Source of the DNA: Spirirestis rafaelensis WJT71-NPBG6
GTDB taxonomy: Bacteria > Cyanobacteriota > Cyanobacteriia > Cyanobacteriales > Nostocaceae
Assembly (NCBI GenBank): GCA_019359015.1
Contig: JAHHID010000017.1
Span: 1 to 64,000 of the forward strand
Length of the DNA: 64,000 bases
Direction of reading: 5' to 3'
The stretch's first letter is position 1. Every line of letters begins with the position of its first letter. The translations under genes and the position numbers were made by a program. The notes beneath the pieces are model-generated. The model was not told where the DNA came from and searched no databases. It was given only the letters and a program-made list of their open reading frames with translations. Positions 37,030-46,900 of the stretch are shown in pieces.

Positions 37030-37869
37030 TCAATACTCAAAGATTTCTGCTGAAAGAATTCCTTCAGCTACTTTAGTGACAGCACCTGTCATTGTTACCA
37101 AGAACCCATCACTAATTTCTATTGCAATTAGCCCTCCCTGCATATGAACCGTGATTGATGAATCGCACAAATCTAAACGATGAGCAACAGCTGCTGCTGC
37201 GCTGCTACTGCTACCGGAAGCTAAAGTGTACCCTGCTCCTCTTTCCCAAATTTCGATCTGGATATTATTACGATCAAGAATTTTCATAAACTGAACATTT
37301 GTGCGATTTGGAAAGTAAGGATGAACTTCCAGCAAAGAACCATACTTCTTTACCATGTCTGGTGTGACTTCAGGCAGCAGTATGACGCAATGTGGATTGC
37401 CAATTGTGGCTGCACAAAAGCTAAAAGTTTGATTGTCAACTGTGATGCTCTCTTGGATAACTTCTCTCGAATGTCCGACAACAGGAATTTTTTCGCTCTG
37501 GAAGTTGACACGACCCATTTCAACTCGAACACTTTTGCCTAACTCAGCAACACGGGTTTTAACCGTCCCCCCAAGTGTTTCAATCTCAAATTCCTCCTCA
37601 CCTACAAGATTTTTATCCCACAAGTAGCGGGAAAATATTCTCAGTCCGTTACCACTTTTTTCTGCTTCACTACCATCTGGATTAAAAATGCGTAAGGCAA
37701 ATCTTGAATCTTTGGAAGGAAGCGAACCAAATAGAATTCCGTCTGAGCCAATTCCAAAGTTACGATGACAAATCCGCTCAACTTTTTCTGGGGTTAACTC
37801 GAAATCTAAGTCTTCAAAAGCAATTACTAGATAATCGTTTCCCAGAGCATGATACTTAGAATATTTCAC
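37030..37869 (-). CDS. dapF: DapF-family epimerase-like protein lacking both catalytic cysteines
   Basis: The 279-residue protein has the two-domain DapF fold by sequence: HALGNDYLV at the N-terminus, [11 protein letters not shown]-like segment, [23 protein letters not shown] and [12 protein letters not shown]. In DAP epimerases, the catalytic pair is two cysteines, in CGNGxR and ACGTG. Here both are serines: Ser72 (KSGNGLR) and Ser218 (LASGSS). The enzyme therefore cannot use the normal two-thiol mechanism. It may be a paralog with another substrate or reaction. Frame and codon use are normal; start ATG 37869. Confidence 0.85.
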   Translation of the reverse strand: MKYSKYHALGNDYLVIAFEDLDFELTPEKVERICHRNFGIGSDGILFGSLPSKDSRFALRIFNPDGSEAEKSGNGLRIFSRYLWDKNLVGEEEFEIETLGGTVKTRVAELGKSVRVEMGRVNFQSEKIPVVGHSREVIQESITVDNQTFSFCAATIGNPHCVILLPEVTPDMVKKYGSLLEVHPYFPNRTNVQFMKILDRNNIQIEIWERGAGYTLASGSSSSAAAAVAHRLDLCDSSITVHMQGGLIAIEISDGFLVTMTGAVTKVAEGILSAEIFEY

Positions 37870-37940
37870 TCTTCAGCACGATAAATTGCACAACCCTTCA
37901 TCATACAGGGTCGAGAAGTCAGCACAGCTATCTCAACATC

Positions 37941-38033
37941 TTACTTGGACACAAAGACGTAAAAACAACGAGAATTTATACCCAGGTTCTTAACCGTGGT
38001 GGTACTGTCCGCAGTCCCCTAGATCAGAGATAA
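37941..38033 (+). pseudogene. C-terminal remnant of a tyrosine recombinase
   Basis: The frame from 37941 reads [20 protein letters not shown], then [10 protein letters not shown] and a stop (TAA 38031-38033). LLGHxDVxTTxIYTHVL with the catalytic Tyr is the end of site-specific tyrosine recombinases, and the RGGxxVRSPxD tail is typical of integron-type integrases. Upstream the frame decays within about 30 bp, so only the last 30 codons survive. Confidence 0.6.
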
Positions 38034-38062
38034 TATTTTTAAAACAATAATCCTCAAAACCT

Positions 38063-38683
38063 ATGACCCAAGCCTTACCCAAGCTAGTAACCTTCGAGGA
38101 ATTTGTGGATTGGCTACCAGAAAATTCCTCTTTACGCTACGAGCTGCATAATGGGGAAATTATTAAGATGACACAACCAGTAGGAGAACATGAGGAACTA
38201 ACAGGTTTTTTGACGATAAAGCTTAGTGTTGCAATCGACGGATTAGACCTTCCCTACTTTATCCCCAACCAAGCCATAGTTAGACCTCCGGAAAAAGATT
38301 CTGGTTACTTTCCAGATGTGTTGGTGCTAAACCGTGCCAACCTAAATAATGAAGAGTTGTGGAAAAAAGAATCGACAGTCAGCGATAATGCCTCAATTCC
38401 TTTGATTGTCGAAGTTGTATCAACCAACTGGCGGAGCGATTACTACCTAAAGTATGCTGACTATGAGGAAATGGGTATCCCTGAATATTGGATAGTAGAT
38501 TATGCTGCGTTGGGTGGACGTAATTTTATCGGCAACCCCAAACAACCGACAATATCCGTCTGTAACTTAGTTGATGGGGAATATCAAATAACCAAGTTTC
38601 GAGATAGCGATCGCATTGTCTCCCAAACTTTTCCCGATTTGAATCTCACCGCAAACCAGATTTTTCAAGCTGGTGTGGTGTAG
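38063..38683 (+). CDS. Uma2-family (DUF820) putative restriction endonuclease
   Basis: A 206-residue PD-(D/E)xK-fold protein of the Uma2 family, which is greatly expanded in cyanobacteria and has no settled function. The fold motif is seen as FPDVLVLNR (about residues 91-99), then IPLIVEVVST (about 111-120), followed by DYYLKYADYEEMGIPEYWIVD. The core residues Asp, Glu and Lys appear intact. It starts at ATG 38063 just after the recombinase remnant and precedes gpsA by 34 bp. Confidence 0.85.
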   Translation: MTQALPKLVTFEEFVDWLPENSSLRYELHNGEIIKMTQPVGEHEELTGFLTIKLSVAIDGLDLPYFIPNQAIVRPPEKDSGYFPDVLVLNRANLNNEELWKKESTVSDNASIPLIVEVVSTNWRSDYYLKYADYEEMGIPEYWIVDYAALGGRNFIGNPKQPTISVCNLVDGEYQITKFRDSDRIVSQTFPDLNLTANQIFQAGVV

Positions 38684-38717
38684 CATTTATCCCACCACGA
38701 AAAATTAAAATCCAAAA

Positions 38718-39662
38718 TTGAGCAATCTAAAATCGACTAATTCAAAATCAATCGCTGTTCTCGGTGCAGGTGCATGGGGAACAGGTTTAGCTGCGATCGC
38801 CTCTTCAAACGGTCATCAGGTAAATATTTGGTCGCGGTACGGTTCCCGCACTTTGGCGGAAGTTGTGGAAAATGCCGATATGATTGTTTCGGCGATTTCG
38901 ATGAAAGGAGTACGCGAAGTCGCTACACAATTACAGAGTTTATCGATTCCACCAAAAGCGGTTTTTGTGACTGCGACAAAAGGGTTAGAGCCAGAAACTA
39001 TTAGCACACCATCGGAAATTTGGCAAGAAACTTTCCCTAATAATTCGGTTGTGGTGCTGTCGGGACCGAATTTATCGAAAGAAATTCAACTAGAATTGCC
39101 AGCAGCAACGGTAGTAGCCAGCAAAAGTAAAGATGCTGCTGAGTTTGTGCAGTTAGTATTTTCCTCTAGTCGTTTCCGAGTTTATACGAATTCCGACCCC
39201 TTAGGGGTAGAACTGGGGGGTATATTAAAGAATGTTATAGCGATCGCATCTGGTGTCTGTGATGGATTGCAATTGGGAACCAACGCCAAAGCCGCTTTAG
39301 TCACTCGTGGTTTAACAGAAATGGTTCGCATCGGCAATTTATGGGGTGCGAAGACAGAAACATTTTACGGTTTGTCCGGTTTGGGCGATTTGCTAGCAAC
39401 CTGCAACAGCCCTTTAAGTCGCAATTATCAAGTTGGCTACCAAATGGCTTGTGGTAAAACACTAACAGAAATTCTTGCCCATTTAGAAGGAACCGCTGAG
39501 GGAATCAACACTTGCCAAGTTTTGATGGAACGAGCCAAACAGCGAAATATATCCATGCCGATTACCGAACAAGTATATCGCTTACTTCAAGGTGAAGTTA
39601 ATCCCCAACAAGCGCTTGATGAACTGATGCTGCGAGATATCAAGCCAGAATACAGTTATTAA
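38718..39662 (+). CDS. gpsA: glycerol-3-phosphate dehydrogenase [NAD(P)+]
   Basis: GpsA reduces dihydroxyacetone phosphate to sn-glycerol-3-phosphate for phospholipid synthesis. The Rossmann motif GAGAWGTGLA (about residues 16-25), SGPNLSKEI, the substrate Lys in GGILKNVIAIASG, and GLSGLGDLLATCNSPLSRN are all present. The start is TTG 38718; no ATG fits. At 314 aa it is slightly shorter than E. coli GpsA because the loop after the first strand is short, as seen in other cyanobacteria. Confidence 0.93.
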   Translation: MSNLKSTNSKSIAVLGAGAWGTGLAAIASSNGHQVNIWSRYGSRTLAEVVENADMIVSAISMKGVREVATQLQSLSIPPKAVFVTATKGLEPETISTPSEIWQETFPNNSVVVLSGPNLSKEIQLELPAATVVASKSKDAAEFVQLVFSSSRFRVYTNSDPLGVELGGILKNVIAIASGVCDGLQLGTNAKAALVTRGLTEMVRIGNLWGAKTETFYGLSGLGDLLATCNSPLSRNYQVGYQMACGKTLTEILAHLEGTAEGINTCQVLMERAKQRNISMPITEQVYRLLQGEVNPQQALDELMLRDIKPEYSY

Positions 39663-40348
39663 CCTTTTGGGAATAGTTGGTTGTTAGTAGTTTATGAGCC
39701 ACTGTGTTGGTGAGCCAGTGCGGTGAGTCCAGCACAAATAATTCTCTTGGTTTCCCTCTCAATCGCACTCCTACGCTGCGGAGCGTTTACTTTAGCGAAG
39801 CTCTCTTCAAGTCTTCTTGATTCGGGGAAATGCCAAGGGGGAACGAGGGTCACGCCAAAGGTTGCTAGTTGTGTGTGGATATTTCTGTGTCATTACCCAT
39901 GCTTCCACTAACCAGTAGCTGCAAACCACTATCCACTAGCTATTACTCATTACCAATAATCTAAGGGTGAAAATTTAGTAAATCATCAGGAAATCACTCA
40001 GATACCTATGTAGATAGGACTATGCGTATGATAAACGTAATTTTCACATATCTATGTTCATACCACGTCGCAAAAGTCACAGTCAAGATAAATTAAGGTG
40101 AAAATCTTGACTAAGTAATTTATAGTTTAACAAGCAGCTGAGGATTTGAATAGCTATTGGTTCAACCGGATTTCAGCTGCGGAACAAGTTACAATATAAG
40201 GTATTAAATAAAATCAGTACAATTTTCCTAAAAAAATTGCTAACTGAACCCTTAACCGTGTTAGTTCACCTAAAATCACGGGAACAATAGCAACAGTTGA
40301 TTAGCTGACCGAAATCTATTGTTACCTGGAGCCATTGAGACGATCCTT
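39663..40348. other. gene-free spacer before sigC
   Basis: About 690 bp. The first part (39690-39930) contains repeat pieces (GAGCCAGTGCGGTGAGTCCA, GCTGCGGAGCG) related to those near 10550 and 29175; a 62-residue frame here has no protein character. The second part is AT-rich and probably contains the sigC promoter and leader, but no clear motif is visible. Confidence 0.5.
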
Positions 40349-41596
40349 ATGCCAGCAACATCTTTTTACGCAGATGCAGCCTACGAAACCGAACAGTCCT
40401 CTCAGGTTTTTGACCCAGAACTCACAATTGATGAGACTGAGTTGCCAATAGAAGAACTGGAAGAACTGGAAATGGCTGCTGTTGAGCCTGCTAACTTTTC
40501 AAGCACAAACCGTCGCAGCACAGACTTAGTACGTCTGTATCTTCAGGAAATTGGTCGGGTTCGGTTGTTAGGTCGGGATGAAGAGGTTTCAGAAGCTCAA
40601 AAAGTTCAGCGCTACTTGCGGATGCGGACAGTACTTGCTAGTGCTGCCAAGCAAGGAGATGCAATAATTTCACCATATCTCCGGTTAGTCGAAGTTCAGG
40701 AGCGTTTGACATCTGAACTAGGACATCGCCCGTCCTTAGAAAGATGGGCAGCCACTGCTGGTATAATCTTGTCGGATCTCAAGCCGACTTTAGCAGATGG
40801 CAAACGACGGTGGGCAGAAATTGCCAAGATGACAGTGGAAGAACTGGAGCAAATTAAGACCCAAGGACTCCAGGCTAAAGAACACATGATCAAGGCTAAC
40901 CTTCGTCTAGTGGTGTCTGTAGCCAAGAAATATCAAAATCGCGGCTTGGAATTGTTGGATTTAGTCCAAGAAGGCACACTAGGCTTAGAGCGAGCAGTTG
41001 AGAAGTTTGATCCCACTAAAGGTTATCGCTTTAGCACCTACGCTTACTGGTGGATTCGTCAAGGAATTACACGAGCGATCGCAACCTCTAGCCGCACAAT
41101 CCGTCTACCTGTCCACATCACCGAAAAGCTCAACAAAATCAAAAAAGCTCAACGCAAAATTGCCCAAGAAAAAGGTCGTACTCCGACTTTGGAAGATTTA
41201 GCTATAGAGTTAGAAATGACACCGGCTCAAGTTCGGGAAGTTTTGTTACGCGTACCTCGCTCCGTTTCTCTAGAAACTAAGGTTGGTAAAGATAAAGACA
41301 CTGAATTAGGCGAATTGCTCGAAACCGACAGTGTTACCCCTGAAGAAATGTTAATGCGAGAATCTTTACAAAGAGACTTGCATCATCTTTTGTCAGATTT
41401 AACCAGCCGCGAGCGTGATGTCATTCTCATGCGCTTTGGTTTAGCTGATGGTCATCCTTACTCATTAGCAGAAATTGGACGCGCTCTCGACTTATCCCGC
41501 GAACGAGTACGCCAAATTGAATCCAAAGCTTTGCAAAAGCTGCGCCAACCCAAGCGTCGCAACCTCATCCGCGACTACTTGGAGTCTTTAAGCTAA
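40349..41596 (+). CDS. sigC: group 2 sigma factor, SigC-like
   Basis: A sigma-70 family factor with region 1.2 (STDLVRLYLQEIGRVRLL), region 2 (ANLRLVVSVAKKYQNRGLELLDLVQEG ... FSTYAYWWIRQ), region 3 and region 4 (LAEIGRALDLSRERVRQIE). The long group 1 N-terminal domain is lacking, so it is a non-essential group 2 factor. The N-terminus MPATSFYADAAY and the neighbouring fur gene match SigC of Anabaena PCC 7120, where sigC lies beside furA. The natural start is ATG 40349; an in-frame TTG at 40319 is less likely. Length 415 aa. Confidence 0.85.
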   Translation: MPATSFYADAAYETEQSSQVFDPELTIDETELPIEELEELEMAAVEPANFSSTNRRSTDLVRLYLQEIGRVRLLGRDEEVSEAQKVQRYLRMRTVLASAAKQGDAIISPYLRLVEVQERLTSELGHRPSLERWAATAGIILSDLKPTLADGKRRWAEIAKMTVEELEQIKTQGLQAKEHMIKANLRLVVSVAKKYQNRGLELLDLVQEGTLGLERAVEKFDPTKGYRFSTYAYWWIRQGITRAIATSSRTIRLPVHITEKLNKIKKAQRKIAQEKGRTPTLEDLAIELEMTPAQVREVLLRVPRSVSLETKVGKDKDTELGELLETDSVTPEEMLMRESLQRDLHHLLSDLTSRERDVILMRFGLADGHPYSLAEIGRALDLSRERVRQIESKALQKLRQPKRRNLIRDYLESLS

Positions 41597-41989
41597 CGGG
41601 AAATGGGTAATGGTAAACCAGCGCAATTCTCCTGGTTTTCCCTCAATCGCACTCAATCGTGCAACAGAGGTGTCGGCAAGGTGTGAACCCCGGAGGGGCT
41701 AATCGTTAATTAGTAACAATTCTTACTAATTAACGATTAACTACTACCGATTAAACATCACTGATCCCGCTTATAGGAAATTATTTGCATTTGAGTAAGC
41801 CTAAGTTGCTCTAACTTTTTTGTTACAAGACCTTGAGGACGGGGATCGCTGCTTACTTCTCTTGTCATCAAGATCCCATGACTTGTGTTTGAGCATCTAG
41901 TAATTATTCGCAATAAGGTATGATTGTTGCAAATTGCTCAAAAATTTTGTTATATTCTCAACTAACAAGCTTTGTTGAGAAAAATTAGT
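41597..41989. other. sigC-furA spacer with an AT-rich perfect hairpin
   Basis: Arms 41700-41716 and 41723-41739 are perfectly complementary (TAATCGTTAATTAGTAA type) with a 6-base loop, probably a repeat-class hairpin or sigC terminator. The rest is the furA leader: AT-rich, probably with the furA promoter; no gene. Confidence 0.55.
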
Positions 41990-42445
41990 ATGACTATCTA
42001 CTCAGCTACTTCACTCAGGGCAGAACTAAACGAACGCGGTTGGCGTCTAACTCCGCAACGTGAAACAATTCTACACATTTTTCAGGAACTTCCGCAAGGG
42101 GAACATCTCAGTGCGGAGGATCTTTACCATAGATTAGAAGTCGATGGCGAAGGAATCAGCCTCTCAACTATTTATCGCACGTTGAAGTTGATGGCACGGA
42201 TGGGAATCTTACGGGAATTAGAACTGGGAGAGGGACACAAACATTATGAACTCAACCAGCCTTACCCGCATCATCACCATCACCTGATTTGTGTAAGATG
42301 CAACGCGACTATTGAGTTCAAAAACGACTCTATTTTAAAAATTGGTGCAAAAACTGCCCAAAAAGAAGGTTATCAATTGCTAGATTGTCAACTAGCAATC
42401 CATGCGGTTTGTCCCAAGTGCCAGCGGGCGTTAATGCCACTTTAG
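41990..42445 (+). CDS. furA: ferric uptake regulator FurA
   Basis: An iron-responsive repressor of 151 aa, the same length as Anabaena FurA. The winged-helix part has RGWRLTPQRETIL and ISLSTIYRTLKLM; the metal domain has HHHHHLICVRC and two further CxxC-type cysteines (AVCPKC), five cysteines in all. I choose ATG 41990; TTG 41972 would add six residues. It is next to sigC and faces a peptidoglycan-binding gene only 123 bp away, the arrangement in which Anabaena makes an antisense RNA over furA. Confidence 0.9.
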   Translation: MTIYSATSLRAELNERGWRLTPQRETILHIFQELPQGEHLSAEDLYHRLEVDGEGISLSTIYRTLKLMARMGILRELELGEGHKHYELNQPYPHHHHHLICVRCNATIEFKNDSILKIGAKTAQKEGYQLLDCQLAIHAVCPKCQRALMPL

Positions 42446-42568
42446 CACTTGGGGGTTATCAGGGATCAGGCTACACAACAATCATGAAATTTTTAGGTAA
42501 TTTCCAATTGCTGTGATGGAGGGTAAGCAACCGATTGGGGACTTATATTGACAACACCGAAGCGGATG

Positions 42569-43906
42569 CTAATAGCGTCCGCTTTTAACATCATTGAGAC
42601 TGATGCCGTAAAACTGTTGTGCTTGTTTTATCGCGTTTCTGGTGTCATTCCCCATTACACCGTTGAGAGAACCTTTATAAAAACCTTTTTCATGTAGTCG
42701 TCGTTGAATTTCCAAGACATTAAATTCATTCTTGGAACCAGAGGTAACTAAACTATATAATTTGGCTCTGGTTGTGGGACCAGCTACACCACTTGATGCT
42801 AGATAATTAGCGGATTGAAACCTGCGAACAGCATCTGCTGTATAGGGACCATAGTAGCCATTTGGCTCTCCCTCTAAATATCCTGCCTTAATTAATTGTT
42901 CTTGAACAACTCGAACTGCCTCACCGCGATCGCCGATTTGCAGTTTACCATCACTACCGCGCTTGGGAGTATCTTCGCCATAACCAATGCCACTTGCTGG
43001 CAATCTGCGTTGTGTTGCAGGTCCGACAACACCATCAGCATCTAACTTATAAGCTTGTTGGAAGCGCTTAACAGCTTCTTCAGTAATCGAACCAAATATG
43101 CCGGTTGAGCTACCGTAATAATAGCCTGCCACTCGCAACCGTTCTTGCAAAGCTCTTACCTCTTCACCTTCGTCACCTTTAGCAAGTAAGTTGGGATTAC
43201 TACGCTTGGTAGCGACTGTAGTTGGAGTGGTTTTTTTGGCTTGTGTAGTTTGAGCGGGTTTTGCCGCTTGTGTAGTTGGAGTGGGTTTTGCCGCTTGCGT
43301 AGTTTGAGTTGGTTTTTTCGCTTGCGTAGTTTGAGCGGGTTTTGCCGCTTGTGTAGTTGGAGCGGGTTTTGTTGCTTGTGTAGTTTGAGTGGGTTTTGTT
43401 GCTTGTGTAGTTTGAGCGGGTTTTGCCGCTTGTGTAGTTTGAGTGGGTTTTTGAACTTCTGTTTCTGTATTAACAACAACAGGCTTGTTCGCTTGTATAC
43501 TTAAAGATGGAGCACGCCAACTCTCTAATTTTTGCATAGTAGTTGCGCTGGCAACCCCATCAACTGGTAAACCAGCAGATTTTTGAAAGCGTCTTACAGC
43601 ATCTTCTGTGGGAAAGTCAAATACTTGACTAACAGGAGCTTGATAAAATCCTGTCTGTTGTAATTTTTGTTGCAGGTTCCTGACAGAAGGTCCTTGATCA
43701 CCCCTTTCTAGCGCCAGAGCGCTGCTAACAACAGAAAGAACAGATAAGGTGACGGCAAGAGGTAGCATATATCCCCAAGCCTTGCTAGAAAGACGTTTCC
43801 AGTCGGGTGCTGCTGCTTTGTTTAATAAACCGCTAAGGGAAACTAATTCACTGGATGGGCTTTCCTCGTAGACAAACGCTAAGTGTAAATACGCTAGATT
43901 CTCCAT
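42569..43906 (-). CDS. peptidoglycan-binding (PG_binding_1) protein, alr1690-like
   Basis: A 445-residue envelope protein with an internal signal anchor (about residues 46-66) and four PG_binding_1 domains (about 70-128, 243-303, 318-380, 388-440; for example QKLQQTGFYQAPVSQVF, RLRVAGYYYGSSTGIFGS). A linker (about 135-235) is a Thr-, Gln-, Ala-, Lys- and Pro-rich tandem repeat of TTQATKPAQ type. By position it corresponds to alr1690 of Anabaena, whose transcript runs on as antisense over furA. It is followed upstream by cobN on the same strand. Confidence 0.85.
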   Translation of the reverse strand: MENLAYLHLAFVYEESPSSELVSLSGLLNKAAAPDWKRLSSKAWGYMLPLAVTLSVLSVVSSALALERGDQGPSVRNLQQKLQQTGFYQAPVSQVFDFPTEDAVRRFQKSAGLPVDGVASATTMQKLESWRAPSLSIQANKPVVVNTETEVQKPTQTTQAAKPAQTTQATKPTQTTQATKPAPTTQAAKPAQTTQAKKPTQTTQAAKPTPTTQAAKPAQTTQAKKTTPTTVATKRSNPNLLAKGDEGEEVRALQERLRVAGYYYGSSTGIFGSITEEAVKRFQQAYKLDADGVVGPATQRRLPASGIGYGEDTPKRGSDGKLQIGDRGEAVRVVQEQLIKAGYLEGEPNGYYGPYTADAVRRFQSANYLASSGVAGPTTRAKLYSLVTSGSKNEFNVLEIQRRLHEKGFYKGSLNGVMGNDTRNAIKQAQQFYGISLNDVKSGRY

Positions 43907-43931
43907 ACTTGTTTCCTAGAGCTGTATTTCC

Positions 43932-46900
43932 TTATTTTTCTTCAATTGCTGCTTCAGCTTGATGAACTAAGTTTCGCAAATTTTCCACTGTTTGTATATT
44001 TACATCCTGCCATAAACCGCGCTTATGTGCTTCTAACATTCTCTCAGCAATATCACGCAATGCCCACGGATTCTTTTCCTGGATAAATTCACAAGTTAAG
44101 CGATCGCCTAAATAAGCATCGACAATCCCCTGATACATATGGTCTTCGACGCATTTTGCTGTAGCATCGTAGGCAAATAAATAATCCACCGTCGCTGCCA
44201 TTTCAAATGCTCCTTTATAACCGTGACGCATCATTCCCTCAATCCACTTCGGGTTAACTACACGAGAACGATACACCCGTGCAATTTCTTCTTTCAGGTG
44301 GCGAACTCGCGGATTAGCGGGAATAGAATTATCACCAAAATAGGTTTGAGGATTTTTCCCTTGTACCGAACGTACTGCTGCTGTTAAACCGCCTTGAAAT
44401 TGGTAATAATCATCAGAATCGAGCAAATCATGTTCGCGGTTATCTTGGTTTTGCAGCACTATTTGCATATTCTTTAGACGTTGCTCAAATGCTTCAGGAT
44501 TGGCAACTGGGGACTGGGGACTAGGGACTGGGGACTGGGGAGATTTTCCCCCTTGTCCTTCTTGTCCCCCTTGTCCCTCTTGTCCCCTTGTCTCCTTGTC
44601 CCCCCCTCTCCCTATCTCTCCCCCCCCTCTTTCGGAAGAATAAGCGTAACAGCTCCAATTCTTGTAAGCACGGGCTAAATCTTCGTCATCTGTCCAATTT
44701 TGTGATTCGATTAAACCTTGGAGTCCAGCACCGTAAGCACCTGGTTTAGAACCAAAGATGCGATAGCGCGATCGCACTTGTGCTTCTTCTGAGGTTAAAC
44801 CTTGGGCAATCCACAAATCTGTTTCTTGCTGTACTTGCGCTGCTAGGGGGTTTTGTGCCTCAGGTTCATCCAACGCCGCTACTGCTTGCACCGCCGTGTC
44901 AAATAAATCAATTAAATTTGGGAAAGCATCCCGGAAGAAGCCAGAAATCCGCAACGTTACATCTACGCGAGGACGCCCCAAAACCGAAAGAGGCAAAATT
45001 TCCAAATCGACCACCCGCCGTGCCATCCCGTCCCACACAGGCTGTACACCAAGTAAAGCCAACGCCTCAGCGATGTCATCACCGCCAGTCCGCATTGTCG
45101 CAGTTCCCCATACAGACAAAGCGAGTGTTTTGGGATACTCCCCATTTTCCTGGGTGTAACATTCAATGAGAGTTTCCGCTGCCTTCCTGCCTATATCCCA
45201 AGCTGTTTCTGTAGGAATGGCGCGGATATCAATTGAGTAAAAGTTTCTACCTGTGGGTAACACTTCCGGGCGTCCGCGTGTGGGTGCGCCGGCAGGAGCG
45301 CTAGGGACATATCCGCCATTGAGTCCATGTAATAAGTAAGTAATTTCGTCGTTGGTTTGCTCAAGAGCAGGAAGAAGGCGAGATTGTATCCAGTTTAAAA
45401 CGGGGGAGAGTGGGGAGTTAGGAGTCAGGAGTTCGGAGTCAGAAGTCAGGAGTTGATCTACTAACTCGGCTGCATATTCTTCTAAAACTTCAACAACATC
45501 GCCTAAAGTGCGACAAGAATTAAGTTTCGCGTCTTTAATCGAAAGCTCATCATCCTCATACTCTGCGTCTTTGCGTCTCCGCGTGAGAAAAAACTCACTG
45601 CTAAAATCTGCTGTGATGGGGTCGAAATCTAAACCTAAATCTTCAGCTATAGCGCGGGTGAATCCGATATGATGACGATTGGGAAGACGTGCGATCGCCA
45701 CAATTAAATCTCGCAACTGACGACCATCAGGACATCGCCCAAAAATGTGCAACCCATCGCGGATTTGAGCCTCTTTTAATTCACAAAGATAACCATCAAT
45801 AGAAGGTAAAAGCGAAAGGTCAAAAGGTAAAACAGAAGATTCTTGATTTTGCCTGACTTGAAAATCTTGATGTAAATTTTCTTGAATAATTAATTGAGTA
45901 ATGCGATCGCCTATCGTTGGTAAACGTGAAGGATCTAAACTTTCAGCCTCATAATACTCATCAATCAAGTTTTCCAACTGTTGCAAAGAACCATAAAGTT
46001 CCGCACGAGTCATTGGCGGGGTCAGATGATCTATAATCACTGCTTGAGCGCGACGCTTTGCTTGTGAACCCTCCCCAGGATCATTCACAATAAACGGATA
46101 TAAATGAGGAAGCGCTCCCAAAGCCACTTCTGGATAACAACTATCCGATAAAGCGACGCTTTTACCCGGTAGCCATTCTAAATTTCCATGTTTCCCCACA
46201 TGAACCACTGCATCAGCAGCAAAACATGTCCTTACCCAGTAATAAAAAGCTAAATAAGCATGAGTTGGTTCCAAATCTGGCGCGTGATAATTCAAACTAG
46301 GGTCAACATCATAACCCCGCGCCGGCTGAACACCGACAAATACGTTACCAAATTGAATTCCGGGAATGGGGAGAGGGGGAGAGGGGGGGAGGGGGAGAGG
46401 GGGGGAATAATACTTACTTTGTTCTTCCTCCTCTGCGCTCTCTGCTTCTGTGTGGTTGGTTTCAAAAGGAAAACCCCACCGCTCACCAATACCCTGCTTT
46501 ACTGCCTCTGGTAAAAAACTAAAATACTCCGCATACTCCGCCATAGAAACACATTGCTGTACCGGACGCCACTCTTTGCCTTCTGGGTCATTCGTCACCC
46601 CACTTGTAAGACGTTGAATCAATTCGTCTCCATCTGCGGGTAGATTTTCTACATGATATCCAGCCAGCTGCAAAGCCTTAAGAATTTCCACACAGCTAGC
46701 TGGGGTATCAAGTCCCACACCATTAGCAATGCGACCATCGCGAGTGGGATAATTAGCCAAAATTAAAGCTACATGACGTTCTTGGGGTGGTGTTGAGCGC
46801 AGACGTACCCAATTTGCGGCTAAGTCAGCGACAAACTCAATCCGCGAGGCGATCGCTTCATAAACTACCACATCCGTTTCTAAATTCGGATTGCGAGTTT

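Noticed and set aside
36881-37147. 88-residue open frame after lipA
   Set aside because: It overlaps the 3' end of the dapF-like gene in antisense and starts in repeats.
43156-43504. Repetitive frames within the peptidoglycan-binding gene
   Set aside because: Shadows of the Thr-Gln-Lys-Pro linker repeat in other frames.
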